NCBI RefSeq assembly: GCF_001424265.1
Contig: NZ_LMOV01000014.1
Span: 1-47,828, forward strand
Direction: 5' to 3'
DNA: 47,828 bases
From: Acidovorax sp. Leaf160
GTDB lineage: Bacteria; Pseudomonadota; Gammaproteobacteria; Burkholderiales; Burkholderiaceae_C
Numbering within the stretch: position 1 is the first letter of the stretch; each line of letters opens with the position of its first letter. Below, in pieces: positions 35,883 to 45,745 of this stretch. The notes beneath the pieces were generated by a model. It saw only the letters and a program-made list of their open reading frames with translations, did no database searches and was not told the DNA's origin. The translations under genes were made by a program, and so were the position numbers.

Positions 35883-36317
35883 ATGACTGAAGTCGCCAAG
35901 AAACGGCCTGAATTCCGGAACATCAACGCCCTGACGGACTTGCCTACCTACCGCCTGCCTCCCGCAGGCTGGGTGTCGATCCTGCACCGCGTCAGCGGCG
36001 TGATCATGCTGGTGCTGCTGCCGTTCGTGCTGTGGATGTTCGACACGTCGGTGTCCTCCGAAATCTCCTTCGGCCGCTTCACCTCGGCCTTCACGGCCGG
36101 CGTGGGCTTCGTGCCCGGCTGGTTCATCAAGCTCGTGGTGCTGGCGCTGATCTGGGCCTACCTGCACCACTTCACGGCCGGCATGCGCCACCTGTGGATG
36201 GATGTCAGCCACGCTGCCGTGAGCAAGGAATTCGGCGACAAGTCGGCCAAGGCCACGCTGGTGATCAGCATCGCCTTGACCCTGGTGCTGGCCGCCAAGC
36301 TCTTCGGCCTGTACTGA
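35883..36317 (+). CDS. sdhC: Succinate dehydrogenase cytochrome b556 subunit
   Basis: The 144-residue membrane anchor has the SdhC signature RPEFRNINALTDL and RLPPAGWVSILHRVSG (quinone and haem region), three helices, and the haem histidine in LHHFTAGMRHLWMD. With SdhD it binds haem b and the ubiquinone site of complex II. I start it at the ATG at 35883 because the upstream part of the frame has no family similarity. It heads the operon sdhCDAB-sdhE-gltA. Confidence 0.95.
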   Translation: MTEVAKKRPEFRNINALTDLPTYRLPPAGWVSILHRVSGVIMLVLLPFVLWMFDTSVSSEISFGRFTSAFTAGVGFVPGWFIKLVVLALIWAYLHHFTAGMRHLWMDVSHAAVSKEFGDKSAKATLVISIALTLVLAAKLFGLY

Positions 36318-36362
36318 CCGGCCGCCCGCCCTGCATACATCACCCACCAAGAGGTAAATCCC

Positions 36363-36728
36363 ATGTCCGTGAACTATGGTTCCAAGCGCACCGTCGTCGG
36401 TGCCCACTACGGCCTGCGCGACTGGCTCAGCCAGCGCGTCACCGCCGTGCTGATGGCGGTCTTCACGCTGGTCGTTCTCGCCCAGCTGGTGCTGACCAAA
36501 GGCCCGATCGGCTACGACCGATGGGCTTCGATCTTCTCCGCGCAATGGATGAAGGTGCTGACGTTCTCCGTCGTGCTGGGTCTGGCGTGGCACGCCTGGG
36601 TCGGCATGCGCGACGTCTGGATGGACTACGTCAAGCCCGTCGGCCTGCGCCTGGCGCTGCAAGCGGTCACGATCTTCTGGCTCGTAGGCTGCGCCGGCTG
36701 GGGTATTCAGATCCTCTGGCGCCTCTGA
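36363..36728 (+). CDS. sdhD: Succinate dehydrogenase membrane anchor subunit
   Basis: The 121-residue protein has three membrane helices (about residues 26-44, 63-86 and 95-118). Typical SdhD blocks are present: GAHYGLRDWLSQRVTAV and the W-H pair in GLAWHAWVGMRDVWMDYV, which supplies the second haem ligand and quinone contacts. AAGAGGTAAA precedes the start. It follows sdhC by 45 bases and precedes sdhA by 33. Confidence 0.95.
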   Translation: MSVNYGSKRTVVGAHYGLRDWLSQRVTAVLMAVFTLVVLAQLVLTKGPIGYDRWASIFSAQWMKVLTFSVVLGLAWHAWVGMRDVWMDYVKPVGLRLALQAVTIFWLVGCAGWGIQILWRL

Positions 36729-36761
36729 CCCGATTCCCCCGCGACTGAAAGAGCAAAAACA

Positions 36762-38570
36762 ATGAGCTACACCAAAGCGAACATCACCACCCGCAAGTTC
36801 GACGTCGTCATCGTCGGCGCGGGCGGCTCCGGCATGCGTGCTGCGCTGGAACTCTCCCGCGCGGGCCTGAACGTGGCCTCGCTCTCCAAGGTCTTTCCCA
36901 CCCGCTCGCACACCGTGGCGGCGCAGGGCGGCGTGTCGGCTTCGCTCGGCAACATGAGCGAAGACAACTGGCACTACCACTTCTACGACACCATCAAGGG
37001 CTCCGACTGGCTGGGCGACCAGGACGCCATCGAGTTCATGTGCCGCGAAGCGCCCAAGGTGGTGTATGAGCTGGAACACTTCGGCATGCCGTTCGACCGC
37101 AATCCGGACGGCACCATCTACCAGCGCCCCTTCGGCGGCCACACCGCCAACTATGGCGAAAAGCCCGTGCAGCGCGCCTGCGCCGCAGCCGACCGCACCG
37201 GCCACGCCATGCTGCACACGCTGTACCAGCAGAACGTGAAGGCCAAGACGAACTTCTTCGTCGAGTGGATGGCGCTCGACCTGATCCGCGACGCTTCGGG
37301 CGACGTGGTCGGCGTGATGGCGCTGGAGCTGGAAACCGGCGAGCTGTACGCCCTGCAGGCCAAGGCCGTGCTGCTGGCGACCGGCGGCGCGGGCCGCATC
37401 TTCGCTGCCTCCACCAACGCCTTCATCAACACCGGTGACGGCCTGGGCATGGCGGCACGTGCCGGCATTCCGCTGCAGGACATGGAGTTCTGGCAGTTCC
37501 ACCCCACCGGCGTGGCCGGCGCGGGCGTGCTGCTGACCGAAGGCTGCCGCGGCGAAGGCGCCATCCTGCTCAACAGCAACGGCGAACGCTTCATGGAGCG
37601 CTACGCGCCCACGCTGAAGGACCTGGCGCCACGCGACTTCGTCTCGCGCTCCATGGACCAGGAAATCAAGGAAGGTCGCGGCTGCGGTCCCAACAAGGAC
37701 TACGTGCTGCTCAAGCTCGACCACCTGGGCGCGGACACCATCCACAAGCGCCTGCCCTCGGTGTACGAGATCGGCGTCAACTTCGCCAACGTCGACATCA
37801 CCAAGGAGCCGATCCCGGTCGTGCCCACCATCCACTACCAGATGGGCGGCATCCCGACGAACATCAACGGCCAGGTCGTCATCCAGAACGGCGACGTGCA
37901 CAACCAGGTGGTCAACGGGCTCTACGCCGTGGGCGAATGCTCCTGCGTGTCGGTGCACGGCGCCAACCGCCTGGGCACGAACTCGCTGCTCGACCTGCTG
38001 GTGTTCGGCAAGTCGGCCGGCCGCCACATCGTCGACTTGGTCAAGAAGAGCGGCGAGCACAAGCCGCTGCCGGTGGACGGCGCCGACCGCACCCTGGCCC
38101 GCCTGAACCAGCTGCAGGACTCCAAGGCAGGCACCTACGCGCAGGACGTCGCCAACGACATCCGGTCGTCGATGCAACTGCATGCCGGCGTGTTCCGCAC
38201 GCAGGACAGCATGGACGAAGGCGTGGGCAAGATCAACGCCATCCGCGAACGCGTGAGCAGCATCACGCTGAAGGACAAGTCCAAGGTGTGGAACACGGCC
38301 CGCATGGAAGCGCTGGAAGTGGACAACCTCATCGAAGTGGCCCAGGCCACGATGACGTCGGCCGCAGCGCGCAAGGAATGCCGCGGCGCCCACACGGTGT
38401 ACGACTACGAGCACCCGGCCGACCACCCCGACTTCCCGCTGGGCCGCAACGACAAGGAATGGATGAAGCACACGTTGTGGCATAGCGCTGACAACAGCCT
38501 CACCTACAAGCCGGTCAACCTCAAGCCTTTGACGGTGGACAGTGTGCCTCCGAAGGTCCGCACGTTCTGA
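36762..38570 (+). CDS. sdhA: Succinate dehydrogenase flavoprotein subunit
   Basis: The 602-residue catalytic subunit oxidises succinate to fumarate. The FAD dinucleotide motif [15 protein letters not shown] lies at residues 16-30, and the histidine that carries FAD covalently is H50 in [13 protein letters not shown]. Substrate-site residues appear in [20 protein letters not shown], and [20 protein letters not shown] marks the C-terminal FAD region. Length and start are as expected. The flavin is attached with help of SdhE, encoded two genes downstream. Confidence 0.98.
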   Translation: MSYTKANITTRKFDVVIVGAGGSGMRAALELSRAGLNVASLSKVFPTRSHTVAAQGGVSASLGNMSEDNWHYHFYDTIKGSDWLGDQDAIEFMCREAPKVVYELEHFGMPFDRNPDGTIYQRPFGGHTANYGEKPVQRACAAADRTGHAMLHTLYQQNVKAKTNFFVEWMALDLIRDASGDVVGVMALELETGELYALQAKAVLLATGGAGRIFAASTNAFINTGDGLGMAARAGIPLQDMEFWQFHPTGVAGAGVLLTEGCRGEGAILLNSNGERFMERYAPTLKDLAPRDFVSRSMDQEIKEGRGCGPNKDYVLLKLDHLGADTIHKRLPSVYEIGVNFANVDITKEPIPVVPTIHYQMGGIPTNINGQVVIQNGDVHNQVVNGLYAVGECSCVSVHGANRLGTNSLLDLLVFGKSAGRHIVDLVKKSGEHKPLPVDGADRTLARLNQLQDSKAGTYAQDVANDIRSSMQLHAGVFRTQDSMDEGVGKINAIRERVSSITLKDKSKVWNTARMEALEVDNLIEVAQATMTSAAARKECRGAHTVYDYEHPADHPDFPLGRNDKEWMKHTLWHSADNSLTYKPVNLKPLTVDSVPPKVRTF

Positions 38571-38598
38571 TCCCCCGCAGCCTCACGAGAGAATCCCC

Positions 38599-39300
38599 AT
38601 GAAGCGCATCTTCCAAATCTACCGCTACGACCCGGACAAGGACGCCAAGCCCTACATGCAGACCGTCGAGATCGAACTCGATGGCCACGAGCGCATGCTG
38701 CTGGACGCCCTGGTCAAGCTCAAGCAGCAGGACCCGTCGATCTCGTTCCGCCGCTCGTGCCGCGAAGGCGTGTGCGGCTCGGACGCGATGAACATCAACG
38801 GCAAGAACGGCCTGGCGTGTCTCACCAACATGAACACGCTCAAGGGCACCATCGTGCTCAAGCCGCTGCCCGGCCTGCCGGTGATCCGCGATCTGATCGT
38901 GGACATGACGCAGTTCTTCAAGCAGTACCACTCGATCAAGCCGTACCTGATCACCGAAGGCATCACGCCCGAGAAGGAGCGCCTGCAGTCCCCAGAGGAA
39001 CGCGACGAGCTGAACGGTTTGTACGAGTGCATCCTGTGCGCCAGCTGCTCGACCAGCTGCCCCAGCTTCTGGTGGAACCCCGACAAGTTCGTCGGCCCCG
39101 CCGGCCTGCTGCAGGCCTACCGCTTCATCGCCGACAGCCGCGACGAAGCCACGGGCGAGCGCCTGGACAACCTGGAAGACCCGTACCGGCTCTTCCGTTG
39201 CCACACCATCATGAACTGCGTGGACGTGTGCCCCAAGGGCCTCAACCCCACCAAGGCCATCGGCAAGATCAAGGAACTGATGGTGCGCCGCACCGTCTGA
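38599..39300 (+). CDS. sdhB: Succinate dehydrogenase iron-sulfur subunit
   Basis: The 233-residue protein carries electrons from FAD to quinone through three clusters whose cysteines are all visible: [2Fe-2S] in [21 protein letters not shown]-like positions 55-75, [4Fe-4S] in [11 protein letters not shown], and [3Fe-4S] in [14 protein letters not shown] (the cluster C may share ligands with the previous one). The ATG at 38599 gives the usual [13 protein letters not shown] start and is preceded by GAGAGAA. It lies 28 bases after sdhA. Confidence 0.97.
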   Translation: MKRIFQIYRYDPDKDAKPYMQTVEIELDGHERMLLDALVKLKQQDPSISFRRSCREGVCGSDAMNINGKNGLACLTNMNTLKGTIVLKPLPGLPVIRDLIVDMTQFFKQYHSIKPYLITEGITPEKERLQSPEERDELNGLYECILCASCSTSCPSFWWNPDKFVGPAGLLQAYRFIADSRDEATGERLDNLEDPYRLFRCHTIMNCVDVCPKGLNPTKAIGKIKELMVRRTV

Positions 39301-39312
39301 CCTGAACGCACG

Positions 39313-39609
39313 ATGCCCGAAGAATTGCTGGATGAACGCGAGGCAGCGAAGCTCAAGTGGCGCTGCCGCCGCGGTCTGGTGGAGAACGACCTGTTCATCG
39401 AACAGTTCTTTCTCACCTACGGCTCGCGCCTGACTGCCAGCCAGGCGCAAGGTCTCACGACACTGATGGATCTGGCCGACAACGACCTGCTGGACCTGCT
39501 GCTTCGGCGCAAGGAACTGTCAGGCGATCTCGATACGCCGAACGTCAAGGTCGTGCTTGAACAGCTGCGCCCCCGGGTAGCGGCCCCCTCTCCTGCGCTA
39601 GCGGGCTAA
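39313..39609 (+). CDS. sdhE: FAD assembly factor SdhE
   Basis: The 98-residue product is of the SdhE/YgfY family, which promotes covalent flavinylation of SdhA. The conserved RGxxE motif is RGLVEND at about residues 20-26, followed by FIEQFF and LTTLMDLADNDLLDLLL. It lies 12 bases after sdhB and 18 before gltA, so it is made together with its target. The C-terminal tail (RVAAPSPALAG) is unremarkable. Confidence 0.94.
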   Translation: MPEELLDEREAAKLKWRCRRGLVENDLFIEQFFLTYGSRLTASQAQGLTTLMDLADNDLLDLLLRRKELSGDLDTPNVKVVLEQLRPRVAAPSPALAG

Positions 39610-39627
39610 CAACAGAAGGAACCTGAA

Positions 39628-40938
39628 ATGAAACTGGCAGACAACAAGGCAACGCTATCGTTCAGCAACGGCAGTCCCAGCGTGGAATTGCCCGTGTACC
39701 AAGGCAGCATCGGCCCTGACGTGGTCGACATCCGCAAGCTGTACGCACAGACGGGCATGTTCACGTACGACCCCGGGTTCCTCTCGACGGCGGCTTGCCA
39801 GTCTTCCATCACCTACATCGACGGCGACAAGGGCGAACTGCTGTACCGCGGCTACCCCATCGAGCAGCTGGCCACCAACTGCGACTACCTGGAAACCTGC
39901 TACCTGCTGCTGAACGGCGAACTGCCCAACGAATCGCAGAAGACCGATTTCAACAATCGCGTGACCAACCACACGATGGTCAACGAGCAGATGCAGTTCT
40001 TCCTGCGTGGCTTCCGCCGTGATGCGCACCCGATGGCCGTCCTGACCGGCCTGGTCGGCGCCCTGTCGGCCTTCTATCACGACAGCACCGACATCAACAA
40101 CCCGCAGCACCGCGAGATCTCGGCCATCCGCCTGATCGCCAAGATGCCGACGCTGGTCGCCATGGCCTACAAGTACGGCGTGGGCCAGCCGTACATGTAC
40201 CCGCAGAACCACCTGAGCTACTCGGGCAACTTCCTGCGCATGATGTTCGGCACGCCGTGCGAGGAGTACAAGGTCAACCCCGTGCTGGAGCGCGCGCTCG
40301 ACCGCATCTTCATCCTGCACGCAGACCACGAACAGAACGCCTCCACCTCGACGGTGCGCCTGTGCGGTTCGTCCGGCACGAACCCGTTCGCCGCCATCGC
40401 GGCCGGCGTGGCCTGCCTCTGGGGCCCCGCCCACGGCGGCGCCAACGAAGCCGCGTTGAACATGCTGCACGACATCCAGGCCCAGGGCGGCGTGGAAAAG
40501 ATCGGCGAGTTCATCAAGCAGGTCAAGGACAAGAACTCCGGCGTCAAGCTGATGGGCTTCGGTCACCGCGTCTACAAGAACTACGACCCGCGCGCCAAGC
40601 TGATGCAGGAAACCTGCAACGAAGTGCTGGCGGAACTGGGCCTGGAAAAGGACCCGCTGTTCGCCCTGGCCAAGGAGCTGGAAAAGATCGCCCTGGAAGA
40701 CGACTACTTCGTGCAGCGCAAGCTCTATCCGAACGTGGACTTCTATTCCGGCATCGTGCAGCGCGCCATCGGCATTCCGGTGAACCTGTTCACCGGCGTG
40801 TTCGCCCTGGCCCGCACCGTGGGCTGGATTGCCCAGCTGAACGAGATGATCGGCGACCCCGAGTACAAGATCGGCCGCCCCCGCCAGCTGTTCGTCGGCG
40901 CCGAGCGCCGCGATGTGAAGCCCATCGCCACGCGTTGA
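39628..40938 (+). CDS. gltA: Citrate synthase
   Basis: The 436-residue product condenses acetyl-CoA and oxaloacetate. It is the large hexameric type I enzyme of Gram-negative bacteria (E. coli 427). Catalytic residues appear in [14 protein letters not shown], in [14 protein letters not shown] and in [16 protein letters not shown]. The N-terminal domain ([26 protein letters not shown]) that carries NADH sensitivity in this type is present. AGAAGGAA precedes the ATG. It closes the sdh operon, and a hairpin terminator follows at 41009. Confidence 0.98.
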   Translation: MKLADNKATLSFSNGSPSVELPVYQGSIGPDVVDIRKLYAQTGMFTYDPGFLSTAACQSSITYIDGDKGELLYRGYPIEQLATNCDYLETCYLLLNGELPNESQKTDFNNRVTNHTMVNEQMQFFLRGFRRDAHPMAVLTGLVGALSAFYHDSTDINNPQHREISAIRLIAKMPTLVAMAYKYGVGQPYMYPQNHLSYSGNFLRMMFGTPCEEYKVNPVLERALDRIFILHADHEQNASTSTVRLCGSSGTNPFAAIAAGVACLWGPAHGGANEAALNMLHDIQAQGGVEKIGEFIKQVKDKNSGVKLMGFGHRVYKNYDPRAKLMQETCNEVLAELGLEKDPLFALAKELEKIALEDDYFVQRKLYPNVDFYSGIVQRAIGIPVNLFTGVFALARTVGWIAQLNEMIGDPEYKIGRPRQLFVGAERRDVKPIATR

Positions 40939-41008
40939 TGGCCCAGGGGCGCTGCCCGGCAGGCCCCTGGCCAGCCGGTCGCGGCGCTCATCCGCCCGAC
41001 ACCGATCC

Positions 41009-41043
41009 CAGCCCGCCGGCAGCGATGCCCGCGGGCTGTTTTT
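41009..41043 (+). terminator. Rho-independent terminator of gltA
   Basis: CAGCCCGC (41009-41016) pairs with GCGGGCTG (41031-41038) and a run of T follows. It lies about 70 bases after the gltA stop and ends the sdhC-gltA transcript before the convergent AraC-type gene. Confidence 0.88.
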
Positions 41044-41162
41044 CATTGCGGGACAGCCCGCGGGCTGCTCGCCGGTGCGCAGGCCCGGGCACCCGGAGCC
41101 TACTGCCGTGCCCTGCCGTGCCTGCGGTGCCCTGCCGTGCCGCGCCCGCGAGCCCAACCGGT

Positions 41163-42179
41163 TCAGCGCCGGGCCGGCCCGCCGAACCGTTCCCGATACG
41201 CCTGCGGCGTGATGCCCAGGTGCCGCACCACCAGATGGCGCAGCGCCTGTTCCGACCCCAGCCCGACGCGGGCGGCCACCGTCTTGAGCGGCAGCGAGGC
41301 CTGCGATTCCAGCAGCCGCCGCGCACCCTCCAGCCGGGCCGATTCGACGAAGGCCGACGGGGTCTGCCCCGTTTCCTGCTGGAAGATGCGGCGGAAGTGC
41401 CGCTCGCTCATGGCCGCGCGCGCGGCCAGCACGGTGATCGGCATGGGCTCGGGCAGGTGCTCCAGCACCCAGTTCTGCACCGCCTGGATGTCGCGGTGCC
41501 CGGTGCGCTGGCTGGCCAGCTGCACGCTGAACTGGGACTGGCCGCCCGGGCGCTTGAGGTACATCACCAGATCGCGCGCCACCTCCAGCGCCAGATCGTG
41601 GCCGAAGTCCTCCTCCACCACGGCCAGTGCCAGATCGATGCCGGCAGTCACCCCGGCCGACGTCCACAGGTGCCCGTCGCGCACGTAGATGGCGTCGGCG
41701 TCCACCTCGATGGCCGGATAGCGCTGCCGCAGCAGGCTGGCCACGCTCCAGTGGGTGGCAGCGCGCCGCCCGTCGAGCAGGCCGGCCTCCGCCAGGAAGA
41801 AGCTGCCGGAGCAGAGCGCGATCATGCGCGCGACCCGGGGCGCCACGCGTGCCGCCCAGGCCACCAGGTCGGCCGATGCCGCCAGCACCTGCTCGATGTC
41901 GCGCGAGCCCACCAGAAGCACCGTGCAGCCGGCGCCCTGCCGCTCCAGGTCGGCCAGCGTGTGGGTGGCTTCCAGGGCCATCAGCGTGTCCGACCGCACC
42001 GGCCCGGCCTGCGCCGCCGCCACCCGTACCGCGTAGCCCTCGGGCCGGCCGTGCCGTCGCAGGTGCACGTTTGCATAGTCGAACACCGACATGGGTCCCA
42101 CCGCCTCCAGCGCCTTGAAGCCTGGATAGACGACGAGGTCGACGCGGTGCGGGGCGGTGCCGTGGGGGTGGGAATCCAT
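41163..42179 (-). CDS. GlxA-type regulator, DJ-1/PfpI plus AraC domains
   Basis: The 338-residue product has an N-terminal DJ-1/PfpI-like domain (residues 11-190) with the nucleophile-elbow cysteine C123 in IALCSGSFFLAEAG, and two C-terminal AraC helix-turn-helix motifs (about 230-330; ARAAMSERHFRRIFQQETGQTPSAFV and RVGLGSEQALRHLVVRHLG). This is the layout of GlxA-family regulators. It diverges from frmA with about 230 bases between, so control of the formaldehyde genes is a natural guess, but the family is known for varied ligands such as amines and betaines. The regulated target is inference. Confidence 0.92.
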   Translation of the reverse strand: MDSHPHGTAPHRVDLVVYPGFKALEAVGPMSVFDYANVHLRRHGRPEGYAVRVAAAQAGPVRSDTLMALEATHTLADLERQGAGCTVLLVGSRDIEQVLAASADLVAWAARVAPRVARMIALCSGSFFLAEAGLLDGRRAATHWSVASLLRQRYPAIEVDADAIYVRDGHLWTSAGVTAGIDLALAVVEEDFGHDLALEVARDLVMYLKRPGGQSQFSVQLASQRTGHRDIQAVQNWVLEHLPEPMPITVLAARAAMSERHFRRIFQQETGQTPSAFVESARLEGARRLLESQASLPLKTVAARVGLGSEQALRHLVVRHLGITPQAYRERFGGPARR

Positions 42180-42208
42180 GGGCGAAAGGGCAAGAAGCGC
42201 GGTGATGA

Positions 42209-43525
<1,317 letters not shown>

Positions 43526-43597
43526 GCCTCGGCCCCGGGCCAGCGCGCCCCGGGTCGCCACCCCAGCCTGCCCAGCCACGTCCAGGAGATACCGCCC

Positions 43598-44548
43598 ATG
43601 ACCACGCCGCCGCTGCCCGCCGCCACCCTGGGTTCGCTGCGCCGCGTGCGCGCGGGTGTGCTCGATGTCGCCTTCTGCGAGAGCGGCCCGGCGGAAGGGC
43701 CGCCCGTGCTGCTGATGCACGGCTTCCCGTACGACGTGCATGCCTATGAAGCCGTCGCACCGCTGCTGGCCGCACAGGGCTGCCGCGTCATCGTGCCGTA
43801 CCTGCGCGGCTACGGAGCGACCCGCTTCGCCGATGCCGCCACGCCGCGATCGGGCGAACAGGCGGCGCTGGGCGCCGATCTCCTGGCCCTGCTCGATGCC
43901 CTGCACATCGACCGGGCGGTGCTCGCAGGGTATGACTGGGGCGGCCGCGCCTGCTGCGTGGTGGCGGCGCTCTGGCCCGAGCGCTGCGCAGGGCTGGTGT
44001 CCGTCAACGGCTACAACCTGCAGCACATCGCCGCCGCAGGCAAGCCGGCGGCGCCGGCCAACGAGCAGCGCCACTGGTACCAGTACTACTTCCAGGGCGA
44101 GCGCGGGCGCGCCGGCCTCGCAGCGCACCGCGACGCGCTCTGCCGCCTGCTGTGGCAGCAGTGGTCGCCCACCTGGGCGTTCGACGAAGCCACCTTCGCG
44201 CGCAGCGCGGCTGCTTTCGACCACCCCGACTTCGTGGAGGTGGTGATCCACTCGTATCGCCATCGCCATGCGCATCCCGGCGCGCCGGGGGACCCGGCCT
44301 ACGCTTCCATCGAGGCGCGCCTGGCCGCTCAGCCCGACATCGTCGTGCCCGCCATCACGCTGGATGGTGCCGACGACGGCGTGATGCCGGTGGAAGGCAC
44401 CGCGGCGCACGCCCACCATTTCACCGGGCCGCATGCCCACCGGGTGCTGCCCGGCGGCGGCCACAACCTGCCCCAGGAGCTGCCCGACGCCTTTGCCCGC
44501 GCCGTGCTGCACCTGGTGCGCCACCACGATCCAGAGCACTTCGCATGA
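43598..44548 (+). CDS. Alpha/beta hydrolase, epoxide-hydrolase-like
   Basis: This 316-residue alpha/beta hydrolase has the oxyanion motif HGFP (about residues 49-52), and its nucleophile is an aspartate, D113 in AGYDWGGRA, not a serine. It also has the catalytic histidine in PGGGHNLPQE. Asp nucleophiles with HGxP point to the epoxide hydrolase/haloalkane dehalogenase group. The cap region (about 145-215) is rich in tyrosine and tryptophan. It lies between frmA and fghA, overlapping fghA by ATGA, so it is made with formaldehyde-oxidation enzymes; what it hydrolyses there is unknown. Confidence 0.85.
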   Translation: MTTPPLPAATLGSLRRVRAGVLDVAFCESGPAEGPPVLLMHGFPYDVHAYEAVAPLLAAQGCRVIVPYLRGYGATRFADAATPRSGEQAALGADLLALLDALHIDRAVLAGYDWGGRACCVVAALWPERCAGLVSVNGYNLQHIAAAGKPAAPANEQRHWYQYYFQGERGRAGLAAHRDALCRLLWQQWSPTWAFDEATFARSAAAFDHPDFVEVVIHSYRHRHAHPGAPGDPAYASIEARLAAQPDIVVPAITLDGADDGVMPVEGTAAHAHHFTGPHAHRVLPGGGHNLPQELPDAFARAVLHLVRHHDPEHFA

Positions 44549-45441
44549 CCCAGCCCACCACCGATTCTTCCACCGCCGCCACGCCCTTCACCCTCCTCTC
44601 CAGCCACGCCAGCTTCGGCGGCCGCCAGCTGTTTCTGCAGCACCCGTCGACGGAAATCGGTCTGCCGATGAAGCTGTGGGTCTATCTGCCACCGCAGGCC
44701 GAGCAGGGCCCCGTACCGGCGCTGGTCTACCTGGCGGGCCTCACCTGCAACGAAGAAACCTTCATGGTCAAGGCAGGTGCGCAGCGGTTGGCAGCCGAGC
44801 TGGGCCTGGCCCTCATCGCCCCCGACACCAGCCCGCGCGGCGAGCCGGCCGAGTCGCTGGAAGGCGCTACCGCCAGCTGGGACTTCGGCATCGGCGCGGG
44901 CTTCTACCTGGACGCCACGCAGGAGCCCTGGCGCCGGCACTGGCGCATGGAGAGCTATCTGATGCGCGAGTTGCTGCCGCTGCTGCGCCAGCACCAGCCC
45001 ATCGCGGGCGACCGCATCGGCCTTTTCGGGCACTCGATGGGCGGCCACGGCGCCCTCACCCTAGCGCTGCGCCACCCCGGCGTGTTCCGCTCGCTGTCGG
45101 CCTTCGCGCCCATCTGCGCGCCCACCCAGTGCCCGTGGGGCGAGAAAGCCTTCTCCGGCTACCTGGGCCCCGACCGCAGCGCCTGGGCCGAGCACGACGC
45201 CACCGTGCTGATGGAGAACCAGCCGGTCGCCCCCTACCCCGGCGGCATCCTCATCGACCAGGGCCTGGCCGACAAATTCCTGGCCGAGCAGCTGCACCCG
45301 CATCGGTTCGAGGCCGCCTGCCAGGCCATCGGGCAGCCGCTGACACTGCGCCGGCACGACGGCTACGACCACGGCTACTACTTCATCCAGACCTTCATGG
45401 AAGACCACCTGCGGCACCACGCCGGCGCGCTGCAGCGCTGA
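44545..45441 (+). CDS. fghA: S-formylglutathione hydrolase
   Basis: The 298-residue esterase-D-type enzyme hydrolyses S-formylglutathione to formate and glutathione, closing the pathway begun by FrmA. The catalytic serine is S164 in LFGHSMGGHGAL, the aspartate lies in GILIDQGLADKFL, and the histidine in GYDHGYYFIQTF. LAGLTCNEETFMVKAGAQR is the family signature with the glutathione-site cysteine region. The ATG at 44545 overlaps the preceding stop. The length is close to the usual 280-290, with a longer N-terminus (TDSSTAATPFT). Confidence 0.96.
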   Translation: MTQPTTDSSTAATPFTLLSSHASFGGRQLFLQHPSTEIGLPMKLWVYLPPQAEQGPVPALVYLAGLTCNEETFMVKAGAQRLAAELGLALIAPDTSPRGEPAESLEGATASWDFGIGAGFYLDATQEPWRRHWRMESYLMRELLPLLRQHQPIAGDRIGLFGHSMGGHGALTLALRHPGVFRSLSAFAPICAPTQCPWGEKAFSGYLGPDRSAWAEHDATVLMENQPVAPYPGGILIDQGLADKFLAEQLHPHRFEAACQAIGQPLTLRRHDGYDHGYYFIQTFMEDHLRHHAGALQR

Positions 45442-45745
45442 GCCGGCGCCTGCGCGCACCCCGCGCAGGGCGCGCCAGCGACAGCGGCAGACGCGCCAGC
45501 CGCACCTTCGCTCGCTATGGTCTCGATAGCGGCATGCCCTTCTATCGCGGACCGATCGAAGCCCGACCGGCCTGAAAGGACCGGAATGCGCCGGCACCCC
45601 GCTATGAAAAATAGAGCAGCTCCCGCGTCGGCAGCCGCTGTCCGGACCCCCACGGCGCGCTGAAAGCCCGCCACGGCACGCGCGTGGCCCCTGTGCCGGC
45701 CATCCTTAATGTGCCGTTAAGGGCTGGCACCAAGAATCGCGGTCC
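45442..45745. other. Intergenic region after fghA
   Basis: A hairpin CTGCGCG-CACCC-CGCGCAG at 45450-45468 follows the fghA stop at once, without a T-run. Several CGCTAT and ATAGCG half-palindromes (around 45515-45545) and GCTATGAAAAATAGAGC (45601-45617) look like decayed members of the dispersed palindrome family. I see no gene here. The PmrA-like box at 45705 is listed separately. Confidence 0.5.
45705..45737 (+). promoter_or_regulatory. PmrA-box-like site and possible -10 before eptA
   Basis: CTTAAT (45705-45710), five bases, then GTTAAG (45716-45721) resembles the PmrA/BasR box (CTTAAT-N5-CTTAAT) known to control phosphoethanolamine transferases. AAGAAT at 45732-45737 could be the -10. 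If so, transcription would begin next to the ATG at 45746, giving a nearly leaderless message; that oddity weakens the call. Confidence 0.4.
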
